DNA from: Cinclus cinclus
Lineage: Eukaryota; Chordata; Aves; Passeriformes; Cinclidae
Assembly (NCBI RefSeq): GCF_963662255.1
Contig: NC_085047.1
Location: forward strand, 96,541,619-96,605,618
Direction of reading: 5' to 3'
DNA: 64,000 nucleotides
Position 1 is the first letter of the stretch, and each line of letters starts with the position of its first letter. Of the stretch, positions 1-12,305 are shown one piece after another. Position numbers and translations under genes: made by a program. The notes beneath the pieces are model-generated. The model did not search any database and was not told the DNA's origin. It was given only the letters and a program-made list of their open reading frames with translations.

Positions 1-328
1 AATGCACAAAGGCTTAATTTCCAAAGTTAACTGTCTGTTAGTGCTCTGTTGCTCTTCAGTGATCTGCTAGCCCACTCAAAATTTAATGCTCTTCAGCAGC
101 ACCCATGCCAAACTATTTTTAACTGAGATGAAGAGGCAGACATGAAAAAAAAATCTTTGATGAGGACATAAAGAAAGTTTAAATATAAAATAGGGATCCA
201 CACAATAAATGCTGGGAGCAGAGGGATATCAATCAGACAGTGATGGTTTTGTGCTTGAAATAATACACATTAAAAGTAATTTTGATGAATTAACTACAAA
301 AATACTCCCTGTCCTTCTTTCTTTGCAG
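1..328 (+). other. STS: End of an STS intron (upstream part outside window)
   Basis: AT-rich sequence with no coding similarity that I can see. It ends in a pyrimidine tract and a CAG acceptor immediately before position 329, so it is the 3' end of the intron that precedes the first STS exon in the window. The exons for the signal peptide, the metal-binding aspartates and the formylglycine cysteine are therefore upstream of the window. Confidence 0.85.
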
Positions 329-752
329 GAAAGTGGCATCTTGGGATGAACTGTGAAAGCAGTAATGACTTCTGTCACCACCCCCTCAGTCATGGATTTG
401 ATTACTTTTATGGCCTTCCCGTGACCAATTTTAGAGACTGCAAGCCTGGCCAAGGCAGCGTATTTTTAAAAGGGGTTCAGAAAGGCCTTGCCATCCCAAT
501 CCAAATCACTGGAATTGCCCTTGTGTCTTTGGCAATAGTGCAGTACACTGGCCTTCTCAAAGTACCCTTCCAAGCATTGGCTTACTTCTTGTTAATAATC
601 ACAATTTCACTTGTGGTTTTGATTTTTTTCTTCTATCATTTTCGACACCTAAACTGCTTTTTAATGAGGGACCATGAGATTATCCAGCAGCCACTGTCCT
701 ATGAGAACCTTACTCAGAGGCTGACAAAAGAAGCCATGCAATTTATTGAAAG
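329..752 (+). CDS. STS: Steroid sulfatase, internal exon (about residues 133-274): active-site Lys/His and membrane hairpin
   Basis: Steroid sulfatase hydrolyses 3-beta-hydroxysteroid sulfates such as DHEA-sulfate and estrone sulfate, and is anchored in the ER membrane. The exon opens in phase 1 and completes the Gly of GKWHLGM, which holds Lys134 and His136 of the sulfatase active site. It continues through FCHHPL, GFDYFYG and DCKPG. Two hydrophobic helices follow at about residues 185-208 and 213-236, as in the membrane hairpin of human STS, and then LNCF and IIQQP. Cys141, Cys148, Cys170 and Cys242 are present, matching known STS disulfides, and the Asn259 sequon (NLT) is kept. The acceptor is TTTGCAG and the donor is AG|GTAGGT, ending in phase 2. 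ARSD, ARSE, ARSF and ARSH are the nearest relatives, but IIQQP and NLTQRL fit STS better. The exon is 424 bp and open throughout. Confidence 0.96.
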
Positions 753-1233
753 GTAGGTTTCTAACTAAGTAGTAAGTTAATGTTGGCATTTCATAATGAC
801 AGTGCTTCTGAAAATTAGAAAACAATGTGAGCTGGTGGACATAAGGAGTATGTCATTATATATATGATCTTAGTTTTTTTTCTTTTAAAAGATGACTGAA
901 GTTAGTCTTTTTGGTAGGAATGACTCTTTGGGTTCCTCCTATCAGGTATGTAATTAATTTCTCTATAAAAAGGGAAATGTTTAACTCCTAAGAATTTCAT
1001 GTGACTTGAAATATGAAAAATCTTCTGTGGTGTGACTTAATTCTGTGAAAGCACAATGCAGAGTAATAATCTATGACTTTTCTGGAATGGGGAAATGTTC
1101 ATCATCATGGATTTGATGCATCCATTAAAAGGAATTCATATGGGAATTTTTTTTTAGAATACTGGTATTTTAGATGACTCCACACTTATGATAGTAATTT
1201 TGAAAAAAATTCATTTTCAGAAATTAGGGTGTT

Positions 1234-1953
1234 AGCTTCTGCACGTGGGACAGAATAACCTCAGGCACCAGGACAAGCAAAAGCAACTCTGCAGTGAAGG
1301 ACCTGGGGGTGCTGGTGGACAACTGTCTGTCCATGAGCCAGTAATGTGTCCTTGTGACCAAGAAGGCCAATGGGAGAGCATTGCCAGCAGGTCGAGGGAG
1401 GTGATCCTGCCCCTCAGCTCAGCCCTGGTGAGGCCACATCTGGAGAGCTGTGTCCAGTTCTGGGATTCTGAGGACAAGAGAGTCATGGAGCTCCTTGAGC
1501 AAGTCCAGCAGAGGGCAATAAGGTTGGTTAAGGGTCTGGAGCATCTGTCTTCTGAGGAAAGGCTGAGGTAGCTGGGCCTGTTCAGCCTCAAGAAGAGACA
1601 GCTGAGAGAGAGCCTTGTCACTGTACATAAGGATCTGCAGGGACGGTGTCAAGAGAATGAAGCCAGGCTCTGCTCAGTAGTGCCAAGCAATAGGACAAGA
1701 GTCAATGGGCAGAAACTGATGCACAGGAAGTTCTACCTGAATATGATGAAGAACTTTGTTACTGTGCAGGTGGCAATGCCCTGGAACAGTTTACCAGGCT
1801 TGTTTATGAGTCTCCCTCGCTGGAGATATTTAAGGACTGTCTGGTCATAAACTTGTGCCATGTGCTCTGGGATGACCCTGAGGGAGGCTGGGCCAGATTA
1901 TCACACTGTTGTCCCTTCCAACTTTACCCATTATGCATTCTGTGATTCTGTGA
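1234..1953 (+). mobile_element. CR1 LINE, 5'-truncated, 3' end of ORF2 plus 3' UTR
   Basis: The sequence follows the avian CR1 3' region: a degraded reverse-transcriptase C-terminus around 1300-1600 (frame-broken remnants of the GVLVDN-type segment), then the 3' UTR. It ends in the diagnostic repeated tail ATTCTGTGATTCTGTGA at 1937-1953. CR1 elements insert as 5'-truncated copies, and this one lacks everything before the RT C-terminus. Stop codons and frameshifts show it is inactive. Confidence 0.93.
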
Positions 1954-4275
1954 AACAAACAGGTGTTTTGAAAGCAATGTTTTTAATTGCCTTCATATTG
2001 GGCCACCTAAACATTCAGTTTGCAAAACCATCCAAAGTCATTGTTCCTTTTTGCTAAGTCAATTACTTTGCCACAATTGCTGCCAAAGGGCTCTTAATGG
2101 GATTAAGTAAAAAAAGTATACATTTGTATATTCTAAAATAGAAATCAATATATTTGGAGAAAAGACATCTAATCAATTTAACTTCTGGAGTAAAATATGT
2201 GTATGTATTTTTCTCCACCACTTTCAACACAATTTGCATCATTTTAAAAAATGCTAACTCAAGGTAAAATCATATTCTAAGGTATAGAATTACTATTATT
2301 CTGAATGTCTATTCCACATCCCTGAATTACTATTCTTTAAAGTATGTAGCATTAGTTTCTGTCAACACATGCATATGGTGTCATTGCTGATCAAAACATG
2401 TACCAAGAATCTGCGGCTACATTTTCTAGACTTAATGACTGTACAGAGCAGCTGCTTCTAGCTGTTAGCAAGAAAAAATGTTTATCTAAAATCCCAATCT
2501 CATACTGCAATGTTTTATCATTTCTATCCTTATGAGTATTTGATGTGGCTGTTTCTACACATTGTACTGAAATATTTCTTTTAGAATAAATTTCCTTAAA
2601 TGAGTAAGTGTTCCCCACAATCAACATTCTCATAAGTATTTATACATTAATTAAACCATCTTTATTTCCTCCTGGCAATAGAGCTACATATAAAGATGCC
2701 TTCTTAGATATGTTGTAACTAACAGTGAAGTACTTTGTTGTTACAAACACTGGAACAAACACATTTGAAAACTGTTGAGAGATTACTTGCTTAGTGACCA
2801 AGTATTTGGTGATTTCAAGAGGCTCTCAAGTACATTAACTATATGTTGTTAACTATACATATATTCTTCCATTATTTACAAGTATATAAAGTGCCTGTAG
2901 TGGTACTGTTCTGGATTTCTATGAAGGTTTCACTGATTTCAATGCCATGACAATTAAATTATTGCCTAAAAATAAGTAAGTTCAAGATGAAAATCGATGG
3001 TAGGAAACTAGTAAATGTTTTAACTGCATTAATATGTGTAATGTGCAGTTTTACCATGTAGATTAGTGTTGTTGTTTGACCCCAGTGTTTAGAGCTGGCA
3101 AAATAATGTATCATCTAAGTCAGCATAGCTTTGTTGACCCAGCTTGAAGGTAAGTGGATTTAAATCATTTAGGCACTTGGCCCCAAATGTCAGTATAGTT
3201 TTCAGACAGCAGTGATGTTAAATTGAAGTCAAGGTTAATAGCACATATTCATAATTTACAACAAACTTTGTTACAGGAGTGCTGCAATTACAGTGAGAAT
3301 TATAACCCGTGCTCTTCATAGTCAATGTTATATTAGAGAATATCCAAACACGTTAAAGTATTAAGAAGCAATTAGGGCATTTGAGCAATCTTAACTGTGC
3401 TCTTTAATGAATCCACAGCAAAGTATATGACCATAAACCTTACTCCTGGGGATATGAGTAATTAGATTAATATTCAGTGAACTGATCTGCCCCATGAATT
3501 AGTGTGAGCAACAAAATCAATATTTGCTTTGACACACTAGTTCTGACATGATAGAGTTCATACCTATTAACTTCAGAGCACTAGTAGACCATTGCTTTTA
3601 TGACTAAACCACTGACTTTGGCCATTTTTAGGTGAATGGCCACCAAGAGGCAACCAGGTTGCAGACGTGAAGGGCCACAAGGTGTTTGGAAGTCACAGTG
3701 CTTGACAGCATTCTTGTCATTCCAGTTCTTTCAGCCCTTTAGCCACATGTTTGAACACTGGATTTTTCACACAGTCTCCTTTTCTTTAGCTGATACATTA
3801 AGTAGAAAACTCAGTCATGTACACTGTTAATCCTTGTGCACAATTATACCAGAGTGCAAACAGTCATGAAGTTAAAGAATTCAATCTTTCACCTTACCTG
3901 GTTTTCTGAATACACATTTCATCATCAAAATAAAAATCATTAGATATCACATGTCTTTTAGTTGGTTAAATATCTTTACAGTAAATATATGATGAAGCTC
4001 CAATCTTCAACAGTACTGTTATTTCCTGTAAAGCTTTTTTTAATGTTATATTTTTATTCAATGTATATGAATATATATTCATTTTCTCATGTTTTATCTG
4101 TGTAAGTTTATTTACCTATTGCCTATATTACCTCTCTAAGTTCTTCAGAGTTCAGGTGATGGACTTCTAGACAGTCTCTTTTCTGTCTGTTTCTCAGTAA
4201 TTTTCAGTTTTGTCACTTCTTGCCATGTATAAACATCAAATTCTTCAGAAGGAATAGGCAAAGAAGGAGAGGCAG

Positions 4276-4788
4276 TGGGGTAGACCTTTATGTTAAGGAG
4301 TTGATTATCCAGAGCTTAGTGATGGATGTGATAAGTTGGAGTGTTTATGGGTAGGAATCAAGGGATAGGCCAACAAGGTAGACACCATGGTGGTAGTATG
4401 TTATGGACCACCCAGACAGGATGAAGCAGAAGACAAAATATTATATAAGCAGCTGGGAGAAGTCTCACAATTCCTGGCATTTGTTCATGAGGGGGACTTC
4501 AGCTTAACAGAGCTGGAAATGCAGTGCAGTGGACAGGAAACTGTGTAAGTGGTTCTTGGAGCGTATGGAAGACAACTTCCTGACATAGCTGGTGAGTGAA
4601 CCAACCTGAGAAGGGGTCCTGCTGGATCTGCTCTCTGTGAACAGTGAAAGACTGGTGGGTGCTGTGGTGGCCGGAGGCTGTTTGGGCACAGAGATCACAA
4701 AATGATAGAGGTTTTGATTCCTAGCAAAATAAGGAGAGGGATCTTCAGAGCTACTGCCTCCGACTTTGGCCTGTGATTCTATATAATC
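4276..4788 (+). mobile_element. CR1 LINE fragment, endonuclease region of ORF2
   Basis: This is an internal CR1 part, unlike the other 3'-end copies here. It corresponds to the ORF2 endonuclease: degraded counterparts of a YRPP-type motif (about 4400), a GDF motif (near 4494) and an SDHEM-type motif (near 4695) can be read on the + strand with frameshifts. It finishes at a short tail-like TGTGATTCTAT (about 4772-4782), which suggests an internal deletion joining the endonuclease region to the 3' tail. It is not coding. Confidence 0.85.
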
Positions 4789-6976
4789 ATTAGAATTTGT
4801 ATTTTCAAAGTCTTATAATGTCTTCATAGTATATAGCTGTGTGCTTTTGTACTTTGGTCTGGTTTTTGGACAGGAGGTATTGTATTTTATCTTCCTTAAT
4901 CCAGTGCATGCATGCTGCAATTTTTGTTTGTTCTTTAATAGGCTGAAAGAGAGCAAATACAAAATTCAATGCCCAAAAATTACACTGGAGAAGAATGTAT
5001 GCAATTACAAGTGTCAGATCTGGTCTGTCAAAACAGGTAGCAGTTTAGTTGCTTACCCTAATTGTAAGTGGGCAGGTCAGCTCTGTGTATGTTAAATCTA
5101 ATTGCTTTTTCCTGAGAGGAAGTATGTTTACATGTTGTAAACTGTCAGAATGCTCTCTTGGTATGACAATGTATTTGAAAGTCAAATGGATGCTAATTAT
5201 TTAATGTTAAATTCAATGTGGTTGTCATTCATACATCTTCAGCATGCCCTTCAATGACCAACTGCACAGAAAATCCAATTTTACAAAATTCCAGAGTCTG
5301 GTTTCTAGCGTTTCCGAAATTAACAACATAAAAATACCACTCTGTGGTGCAAAATACCTCTCTGAGAAATTTCCATACCTGGTCACAAGTAATAATAATA
5401 TTTTTTAAAATTATAATGGAATCTAGTTTCTGGAAAACAGTAGTTAAATACAAACATGATTATATTTAAAAGCTGTGGTGAAGGTGAATTTGAAGAATTT
5501 TCATGCCGAGTTTTACCAGTCATAGACTGTATAAGCATAATTTTCAAAATTTTATGATAACAGTTAATTTTCTCTTTATCTGTTAATCTATTTTAAATAT
5601 TTATCTATTTATCTGTTAATTTCTGCAAAATTTCTCTTTATCTATTCTATTTTAGTCATTGAAACACTGTTGCAACACCTATTAATTTTTTTTTTGTTAT
5701 CTACTCTAGGAGACTGTGGTTTAGAGTTTTTCCATATGTCACTAGGTCTTAAGCTCTTACAGTTGTCGTGCTGTACTGAAGTTACAGTTCTCAATTCAAG
5801 TGTTTTTATGAATCCTACAAGAATATTCCTTATAGTTTACACCATGATAAAAATTACAGAGAGGAGTTTGTGTATCTCTATATACATATACTGTATATGT
5901 ACATGTATATTAAAAAATGTAGTAACTTATAACGTGTAACAGCTCTACTGGATCTTTAATGCCTTTTTCTCAGACCTCTGATTATGGCTTTTGAAGAAAA
6001 AGACAACAGGAAGAAGGGGTAGGTTCATATAGAGCTTTACTAAGCCTTCAGATCATTTAAGAATAATTAGGGACCTCACTAGTTCTGCAATGAGAGACAG
6101 ACTGAATGGCCAGTGGAATACCTGAAACAGGAGTCCATCTTTATACTGGACTCCAAAGCTTTGTGGATGAGAGGGTTTAGTAATGAGTTTAATTTGTACT
6201 AGATGATAATTTTTTTTTTCCATTCTTACAAAAATGTTCTTTAGGAGGGGAAGAAAACAGGTTCCAGAGAAAGGAAATACAAACATACGACATACGTGAA
6301 TTGTTTACCTTAAGTATTTAAAGAAAACAATGGAGGCATGAAATTGTAAAAGTAGAAGTGTCTTGTCTACTGGCATGGAAGAATTATTTAAAAAATGCAG
6401 ATATAGGAGTAACAAATCCTACTTTTAATATCTACCTGAAAGAGTCAGATTTTCTATATATATATTTACATTTTTCCCTTTCTGTCTGCTACATTTTCAA
6501 CACCTTTTCTGGTTCTGATAAGTTATCCCCAGGTGGTCTGGAGTTCTCTTTCTGATTTTGAAAAAAATTGAAAATACGACATCTGCGTTTGTAGGTGTGT
6601 ATTTTAAAAGAGCAGGACAGAGCCACTCATTCTTGGGTTCATTCAGACTAACAAGAATTTTAGCACTGTTAGCAGTCAGAACAAAATAAAAATCCAGCAT
6701 GTAGAACAGTCCTGCTTTGATACAAAACTTTGGCTTTTCCTCCTGCAGGAGCAAGAAGGTTTGACGAACTGCATTCATCCAGTCCTATCACAAAGAGCAC
6801 TGTTTTACTGGTGATCTAATTTGGAAGTAGTGGAGGCATCCATGGGGAATAAGCACTAATTAATTTATCCACTGGGGGGACACTGAATAAGTAGAATTTT
6901 TATAGTAAAAGGAAAATTCCAGGAGACAAAATGTTATGTTTCTATCTGCTTGTGTTGACACACTGCTCCCTCACCT

Positions 6977-7363
6977 AGAGTAATGTGTCTACGTGTGATG
7001 TGCTCAGCACAAGAAAGATGTGGACCTCTTAGAGTGGATTCAGAGGAGGATCAAGAAGAGGATCAATGGGATGAAACTCCTTTCCTATGAGGACAAGCTG
7101 AAAAAGCTCAAGTTTTTCAGAATGGAGAAAAGAAGGGTCAGGAGAGACCTCACTGCAGCCTTCCAGTATCTTGAGGGGGCTTATAAAAGGAGGGAAAGGG
7201 AGCTTTTATAAGGTCAGATCATGAGAGGTGATTGTTTTAAACTAAAAGGGGGCAGGTTTAGATTAGGTGCTATGAAGAAATCAGTTACTTGGAGGGCGGT
7301 GAAGCACTGGAACAGGTAGAGCAGTAGTAGCGGCCCCATCCCTGAAGTGTTCAAGGATTACCG
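6977..7363 (+). mobile_element. CR1 LINE 3' UTR fragment, sense orientation
   Basis: The sequence matches the CR1 3' region, from the part resembling 'cagcacaagaaagatgtgga' through 'gatcatgagaggtgattg' to 'ccctgaagtgttcaagga'. It lacks the normal tail because it is cut off by an oppositely oriented CR1 piece that begins near 7364. The 63-codon open stretch inside it is a repeat artefact. Confidence 0.9.
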
Positions 7364-7672
7364 GCTGGTCATGCTGGTTTTGGTGAAGCCTGGGATACAG
7401 TTGGCTTTATGGGCTGCAAGTGTATGTTCTACCAGCTAATGTGGAGCTTCTTGTCAGCCAACAGCCCCAAGTCCTTCTCACATCTGCTTTCAATCCATTC
7501 TTCATCCAGCCTGCATTTGTGATTGGGATGACATGACTCAGGTGCTGGCCTTTGCACTTGGCCTTGTTGGATTTCATTAAATTCTCAGGGCCAAACTCTC
7601 AAGCTTGTCCAGGCACCTCTGGTGGAGTTCCTTCCCTGCAAGGTGTCAACTGTGCCACTTAAGTGCACAGAA
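7364..7672 (-). mobile_element. CR1 LINE fragment, antisense, reverse-transcriptase C-terminal region
   Basis: Read on the minus strand this gives the CR1 RT C-terminal region: the segment coding for the ADDTKL-to-DTPEG part, then the stretch on writing to the 'aaccaacatg/gaccagc' region. It directly abuts the sense CR1 at 6977-7363, so two CR1 pieces lie in opposite orientation with no unique DNA between them. Confidence 0.85.
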
Positions 7673-10380
7673 AAGCAAACAATTGCCCAAGCAGTTTTCC
7701 AGGCAGTAAGCATTTAGAATAGATTTGCAGGAAAAAGTTAAAATACTCGTGTTTGAAGCCCAAATTTAGATTAGTTTTAATTGTTCTCTCACCCAATTTA
7801 AAGCTGTATTTTACAGCTTGAGCCTGAGCTGAATCCTTGAGTAATATAAAGACGCCTCACAATAAAAAAGAACGTGGTACTTTGCAATGCAGAAGAGTCA
7901 CCAGCAATGTGATGCTTTAAGATGTTTTCAAGATCCATTAAAAATACCCTGAAGAATATCTTATGTCAGATATATGTAATCTCTCTAGCTACTCAGTAAA
8001 TTGAAAAAACGGTGTGACTCATGTGAGGATAAAAAATCTCAAATCTTTTAAAACGGAGATTCTCTGTGTTTGGGCTGTGTAAAAGATAGTGGGAATACAA
8101 TTTTGAAAGCTGTTTTTGAAGTGGTTCAGGAGTTAAGCTGTTATTGTCAAATTTCTCTACTGCCTACTAGCTGGTATTGTCATTCCATTTTCAAGGTCAG
8201 AATAAAGGTATTCAGTTATGATTCTCCTCAAAGTGTTTTGGCAGGAGATAAATAGCTGCCTCTGATCTTTTATAGGATATTAATAGGTGAGACACTTCTC
8301 CACCCAACAGCAAGTTGTCAATCAAAAGCTGTCAATTTTAGTTGGAAAAAAAAGAATGATGTAGTGCCCTTTTATATCAGTCATTGATTTGATGACTCTT
8401 CATGAAAGTTAGATCTTTCTGTCAGTTCAACAAACAAGATTACAGCAACAAAACAAACTTGAATTATTACACTTTGAAAATAACATTTGTAATGGAAGCT
8501 ACTGATACTTTTAGCAAAGCAAGTAGACAGTTATGAGAATGCAGTCTCTATGGCATTAGAACAAGGTGGTTTGCGTGAAAACTAAATTTAGCCTGCAGTG
8601 TTAAAAGTACAAATAATTTTTTGTGATGTTTTACCCTAGAATTTATATATTAATCTCAATTCAGTCAACTGTGTTTTAGGACACATAATCCCAGGCATTG
8701 CAAAATGCAAGTTGTAAAACAAAAATCATCTGCCTTGCAGTAAAATTCTCTAGTGAAAGGTCAGTATTACATTTGTGTATATATGAAATATATACATATA
8801 CTTACTACTTTTAAGTATACATCTTTTTTTTTTTTTTACTTCAGTTGGTGATATTTTCAGCCTTTTTAATTGTCTTAGGGGTCTCTTGGTATTTGTTGCT
8901 ACAATTGTGATAAGTGCTCACGTATATGACCTTTCAAATAGCAGCAAACAAGTTTGTGGAAAGTGTATCCTTTATGTTAAGACAAAAATATTGTCTTAAA
9001 TTTTTTGGATGAGTACTTTATATTAATAAGGTAATACAGGATTGATGCACAAATGTTTGTAAGATAATTAATTTTTTTCAATCCATTTTTCACATGAAGG
9101 ATGTTATATTTCTTCTGAGTTTCCTAAAAAAGTGATTTTTTTTTAAATGAAGAAAAACTCCGATCATAAATACACTTATCAAATGTGTAATATGGATAAA
9201 AATTTCCCATTTTGTGTTTATCTATTATTGTATATGCCAATAGAAAAAAAAGCTTTAACCATGCAACTTGTGAAAGAACAAATATAAGGAGAGAGGAAAA
9301 ATGGATCATAAATATACTAGATTAAACAACATTCTTTTTCTTTAAGAGAAAAGTATTGATATCAGATTAATCTCTTCTACTAAAAGACTTTGTTTTCAAG
9401 TTCTAAATGTTATGATTTTTTTTGATAATTTTAAAGAAATGTTTTTTTCTGAGCATGCCTGTATTGTGCCGCCCCTCTTTAAAGGGTGGATTTTGAGGTT
9501 CAGCAGACATTTACAATATGCATAATGTACTGCAAATGTTGTTAGAGCATATAGCAGTAAATTTGGCTAGTAAGGCACAATTTTAAGTAGTATAAATAAT
9601 GCATAAGGAGAAGTACTTGTTTGAGCTGTGCTTTCACACCCTGCTGGAATTGATCATAAATATCGTGTTGACAGATCACATGAACAGCAAAATTTGCAGA
9701 GAGCCAATTTATTGCACTCTTTCTTTTGTATCTGTTTAGGAAATAGACAGAAGACAATGGAGACTGTTCACTACTTTGAGAAGAAAAAATTTTATATTAG
9801 TATGACTTTGAGGTTATGTAGAGTCACATGCATACACATACAGAGCTTTAAAAGAAAAGAAATTTGGTCATATACCTTAGACCCAGGTCCCCATAAGAGT
9901 TTAGTTGATCAGCTTCCAGGTGACTTTGTGAGGAAGGAAACTGTGTTTCACGTAGATATGTAGTGCTGAAGGTATGTTTTTGAACAGCAATTGTATTCAG
10001 GTTTTTAAAAATATACTTGTAAAATAAGGAGACGTGTTTGTATTCAGTAACTGCTAGATTCCTGCCTTCAAACAAGTCCTTTCTTCATATAGCATATATA
10101 TATAGCAAATAGTATTTAGATAGCTTTGTCATTTATTTTTGCTTTCAATTCAGTAAGAGTGGCATTTTTACTGGGTGTGTGTCAGAATTACTCTGTAATC
10201 AATTACAGTACTCCTTTTCACGTTTTGTTTTGGTGTTAGTTTGTTTGTGGGGGGGCAGGGAGCCTTTTTTTGTTGTTTTGTTTTTAGCTCTGTTGCAGAA
10301 AGATTTATTTGTAGAAATATGGTTAGAAAATATACTCAGAGTTTGTGGTTTTGTTTTTTTGTTTTTTTTTTTTCCCCCAG

Positions 10381-10517
10381 GAACACTGATACACCATTTC
10401 TTCTTGTTCTGTCTTATCTTCATGTCCATACTGCTCTATATGCTTCAGAAAATTTCAGAGGAAAGAGCAAGCATGGTTTATATGGTGATGCAGTGGAGGA
10501 AATGGACTGGAGTGTGG
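10381..10517 (+). CDS. STS: Steroid sulfatase, internal exon (about residues 274-320) with catalytic His290
   Basis: This exon completes the split Arg274 and encodes [19 protein letters not shown] and then the [19 protein letters not shown] stretch. The second His of LHVH is His290 of the sulfatase active site. SYLHVHTAL and [10 protein letters not shown] are characteristic of STS; ARSD-type paralogs differ here. The acceptor is CCCCCAG and the donor is GG|GTATGT, ending in phase 1. Its 137 bp length and phases (2 in, 1 out) fit both neighbours. Position-by-position numbering gives no insertion or deletion against the human protein as I recall it. Confidence 0.96.
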
Positions 10518-12281
10518 GTATGTTAAGTGTGCTTCTAACAGCATTGGAAGGAGTTCATGATGACTTGTATTCATGTTCACCAAATTGAGACCAACAATTT
10601 ATGTCTACAGTATATCTGTCATACTTGTCCTTTATGCTTAGGGGAAAGAATCAGTCTTTAAGAAAACAAAATAATCTTTTTCTTTGCAACAGCTACTTTA
10701 TTGCCTAATTTATTATGTCCTACAAAAGCCAGTTCCCTTCTTTGACTGTGATGATGTTCTATACAGCATGGACTTAGCAGAGATGTGGACATCTAACTAT
10801 GGTCTTCTGAAGCTCAGTAGTTAAATCCAATCCTCTGAGCTTCCTAGTGCACCTATTCAGATTGTGCTTACAAAGCAATATATTAATATAAAAAGTTACC
10901 ATATGATACCAGGATCAAAATATTTTCAAATTATGTATGTAATATGCACTGTTAGCAAAACTAATTTGCTAATTATTTCAGTGAGTTCTCTGAGTTACTG
11001 GAATCACTAAGATGATCACTTCTATTTATGAAGAATATTCAAAAAACATTAATTTGCCTTTCAGCACCTTCCATTCTCTCTAAGGCTGAAGGGGAATTGG
11101 TTCTTAAATCTTTCAACAGGCTTCCGGTATCTCTAGGTGTATTAAAGTGTTTCTCTGGTTCCAGAGATAATCACCTGTAAAAACAAATAACAGTTCATAT
11201 TTGTAAATAATCATATGGTAGAATAGGAGTATTGTAAGCACTAAAGATGACTTTATGGTTCTCCTTCCTGTATACCCCAAGCTGATTATTTTCTCAGTAC
11301 AAGTCAAGGCAAATTGTTTTTTTTTTTCAAGAAAGCTTTCTGACTAAGTTGCTATAAACAGATATTTAGCTTTGGTGCAAATGTAAAGTATGCCAGCATG
11401 TGCAGTTAAACATGTATTCTTTGCATATTTTGCATGAAGAAGTCTGATTGCAGAAATAGTGGGCAAAAGGTAGCAGAGCATACTTAGTGATTTGTAAGGT
11501 ACTTATTGCAGTATTTACAGGAACGGGGAAAACTGCTGTGGTAAACTGTGATGTGCTTAGGAAGGGTTTTCAATGTAGGAGATAACAGAACAATACTATT
11601 TTGTAAATCACAGTTTGTAAAAAGGGAGGAGGTTTTGTTTCATTCTAGTTCTATCAACCCTGAATCATGACCATGTCTATCAGTAGCCACCAGCATTTGG
11701 TCAGTTGAGTACTTACATTAGATAAAAGAATACATGTGTTGTAATTTCTGTTTGCATCCACATTGTAGCAATCTACTGGGCATTAGCTGGTTTTACTGTC
11801 TGTGCTTTAGTTCCTGTTTCTTTTTCTGCTGTGCAATATTTAGCTTATTGCAGCCTAATTGGTTATTTGCTGCTGCCATTACATTTTGCTGTTTCCTTGC
11901 TACCCCAGAGAGTATCTCTAGGGTTTAAACAGCAAGTTGGAAAGCAGAGTAGCTGACATGCTGCTGTTTTGGGCTATTTAGTGATGCAGAGGTAGTAATA
12001 GATTGAACCACTGCTCTTTTCCAGAATGACCACAGGCTCTTAGGAGATGTGTCAAATAAACCAACTGTAGGACAGAAGCATGCTATTTAAAAGCTTGGGA
12101 TAAATCAGAGATACAAATGTAATGGTGATAATATAGGAAATTAGAACAAATTTGGATGTAGAAATACACAAGATTCCTCAGGTATTGTCCTTTCCTGTTC
12201 ATTATGGGAGCATCGGGGACAGTAGAGCTAGCTTAATCAGGAAACAAATCCACAACTAGTATACTAGCAAACTAGTCATAA

Positions 12282-12305
12282 TACTTTTATACTAGTATAA
12301 AAGTA
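12282..12305. repeat. 24-bp perfect palindrome with nearby CTAGT repeats
   Basis: Positions 12282-12293 are the exact reverse complement of 12294-12305, centred on a CTAG. Further CTAGT/ACTAG copies lie just upstream between 12255 and 12276. It could form a hairpin or bind a dimeric protein, but no function is shown. Confidence 0.8.

Larger units (their letters stand above)
753..10380 (+). other. STS: STS intron, about 9.6 kb
   Basis: The intron starts GTAGGT and ends in a long T tract followed by CCCCCAG. It holds a CR1 3' part (1234-1953), a CR1 endonuclease-region fragment (4276-4788) and a pair of CR1 fragments in opposite orientation (6977-7672). The remaining stretches (753-1233, 1954-4275, 4789-6976, 7673-10380) are AT-rich and show no exon, RNA gene or repeat that I can name, apart from short A/T runs. 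Confidence 0.85.

Noticed and set aside
1245..1571. 108-codon open frame on the + strand
   Set aside because: It is a degraded CR1 reverse-transcriptase C-terminus in shifted frames, not a host gene.
8764..8815. TATA-rich imperfect inverted repeats
   Set aside because: Short AT-only symmetry is expected by chance in sequence this AT-rich.
10179..10526. 115-codon + strand frame overlapping the STS exon at 10381
   Set aside because: Wrong frame and mostly T/G-rich intron; the sulfatase frame covers only 10381-10517.
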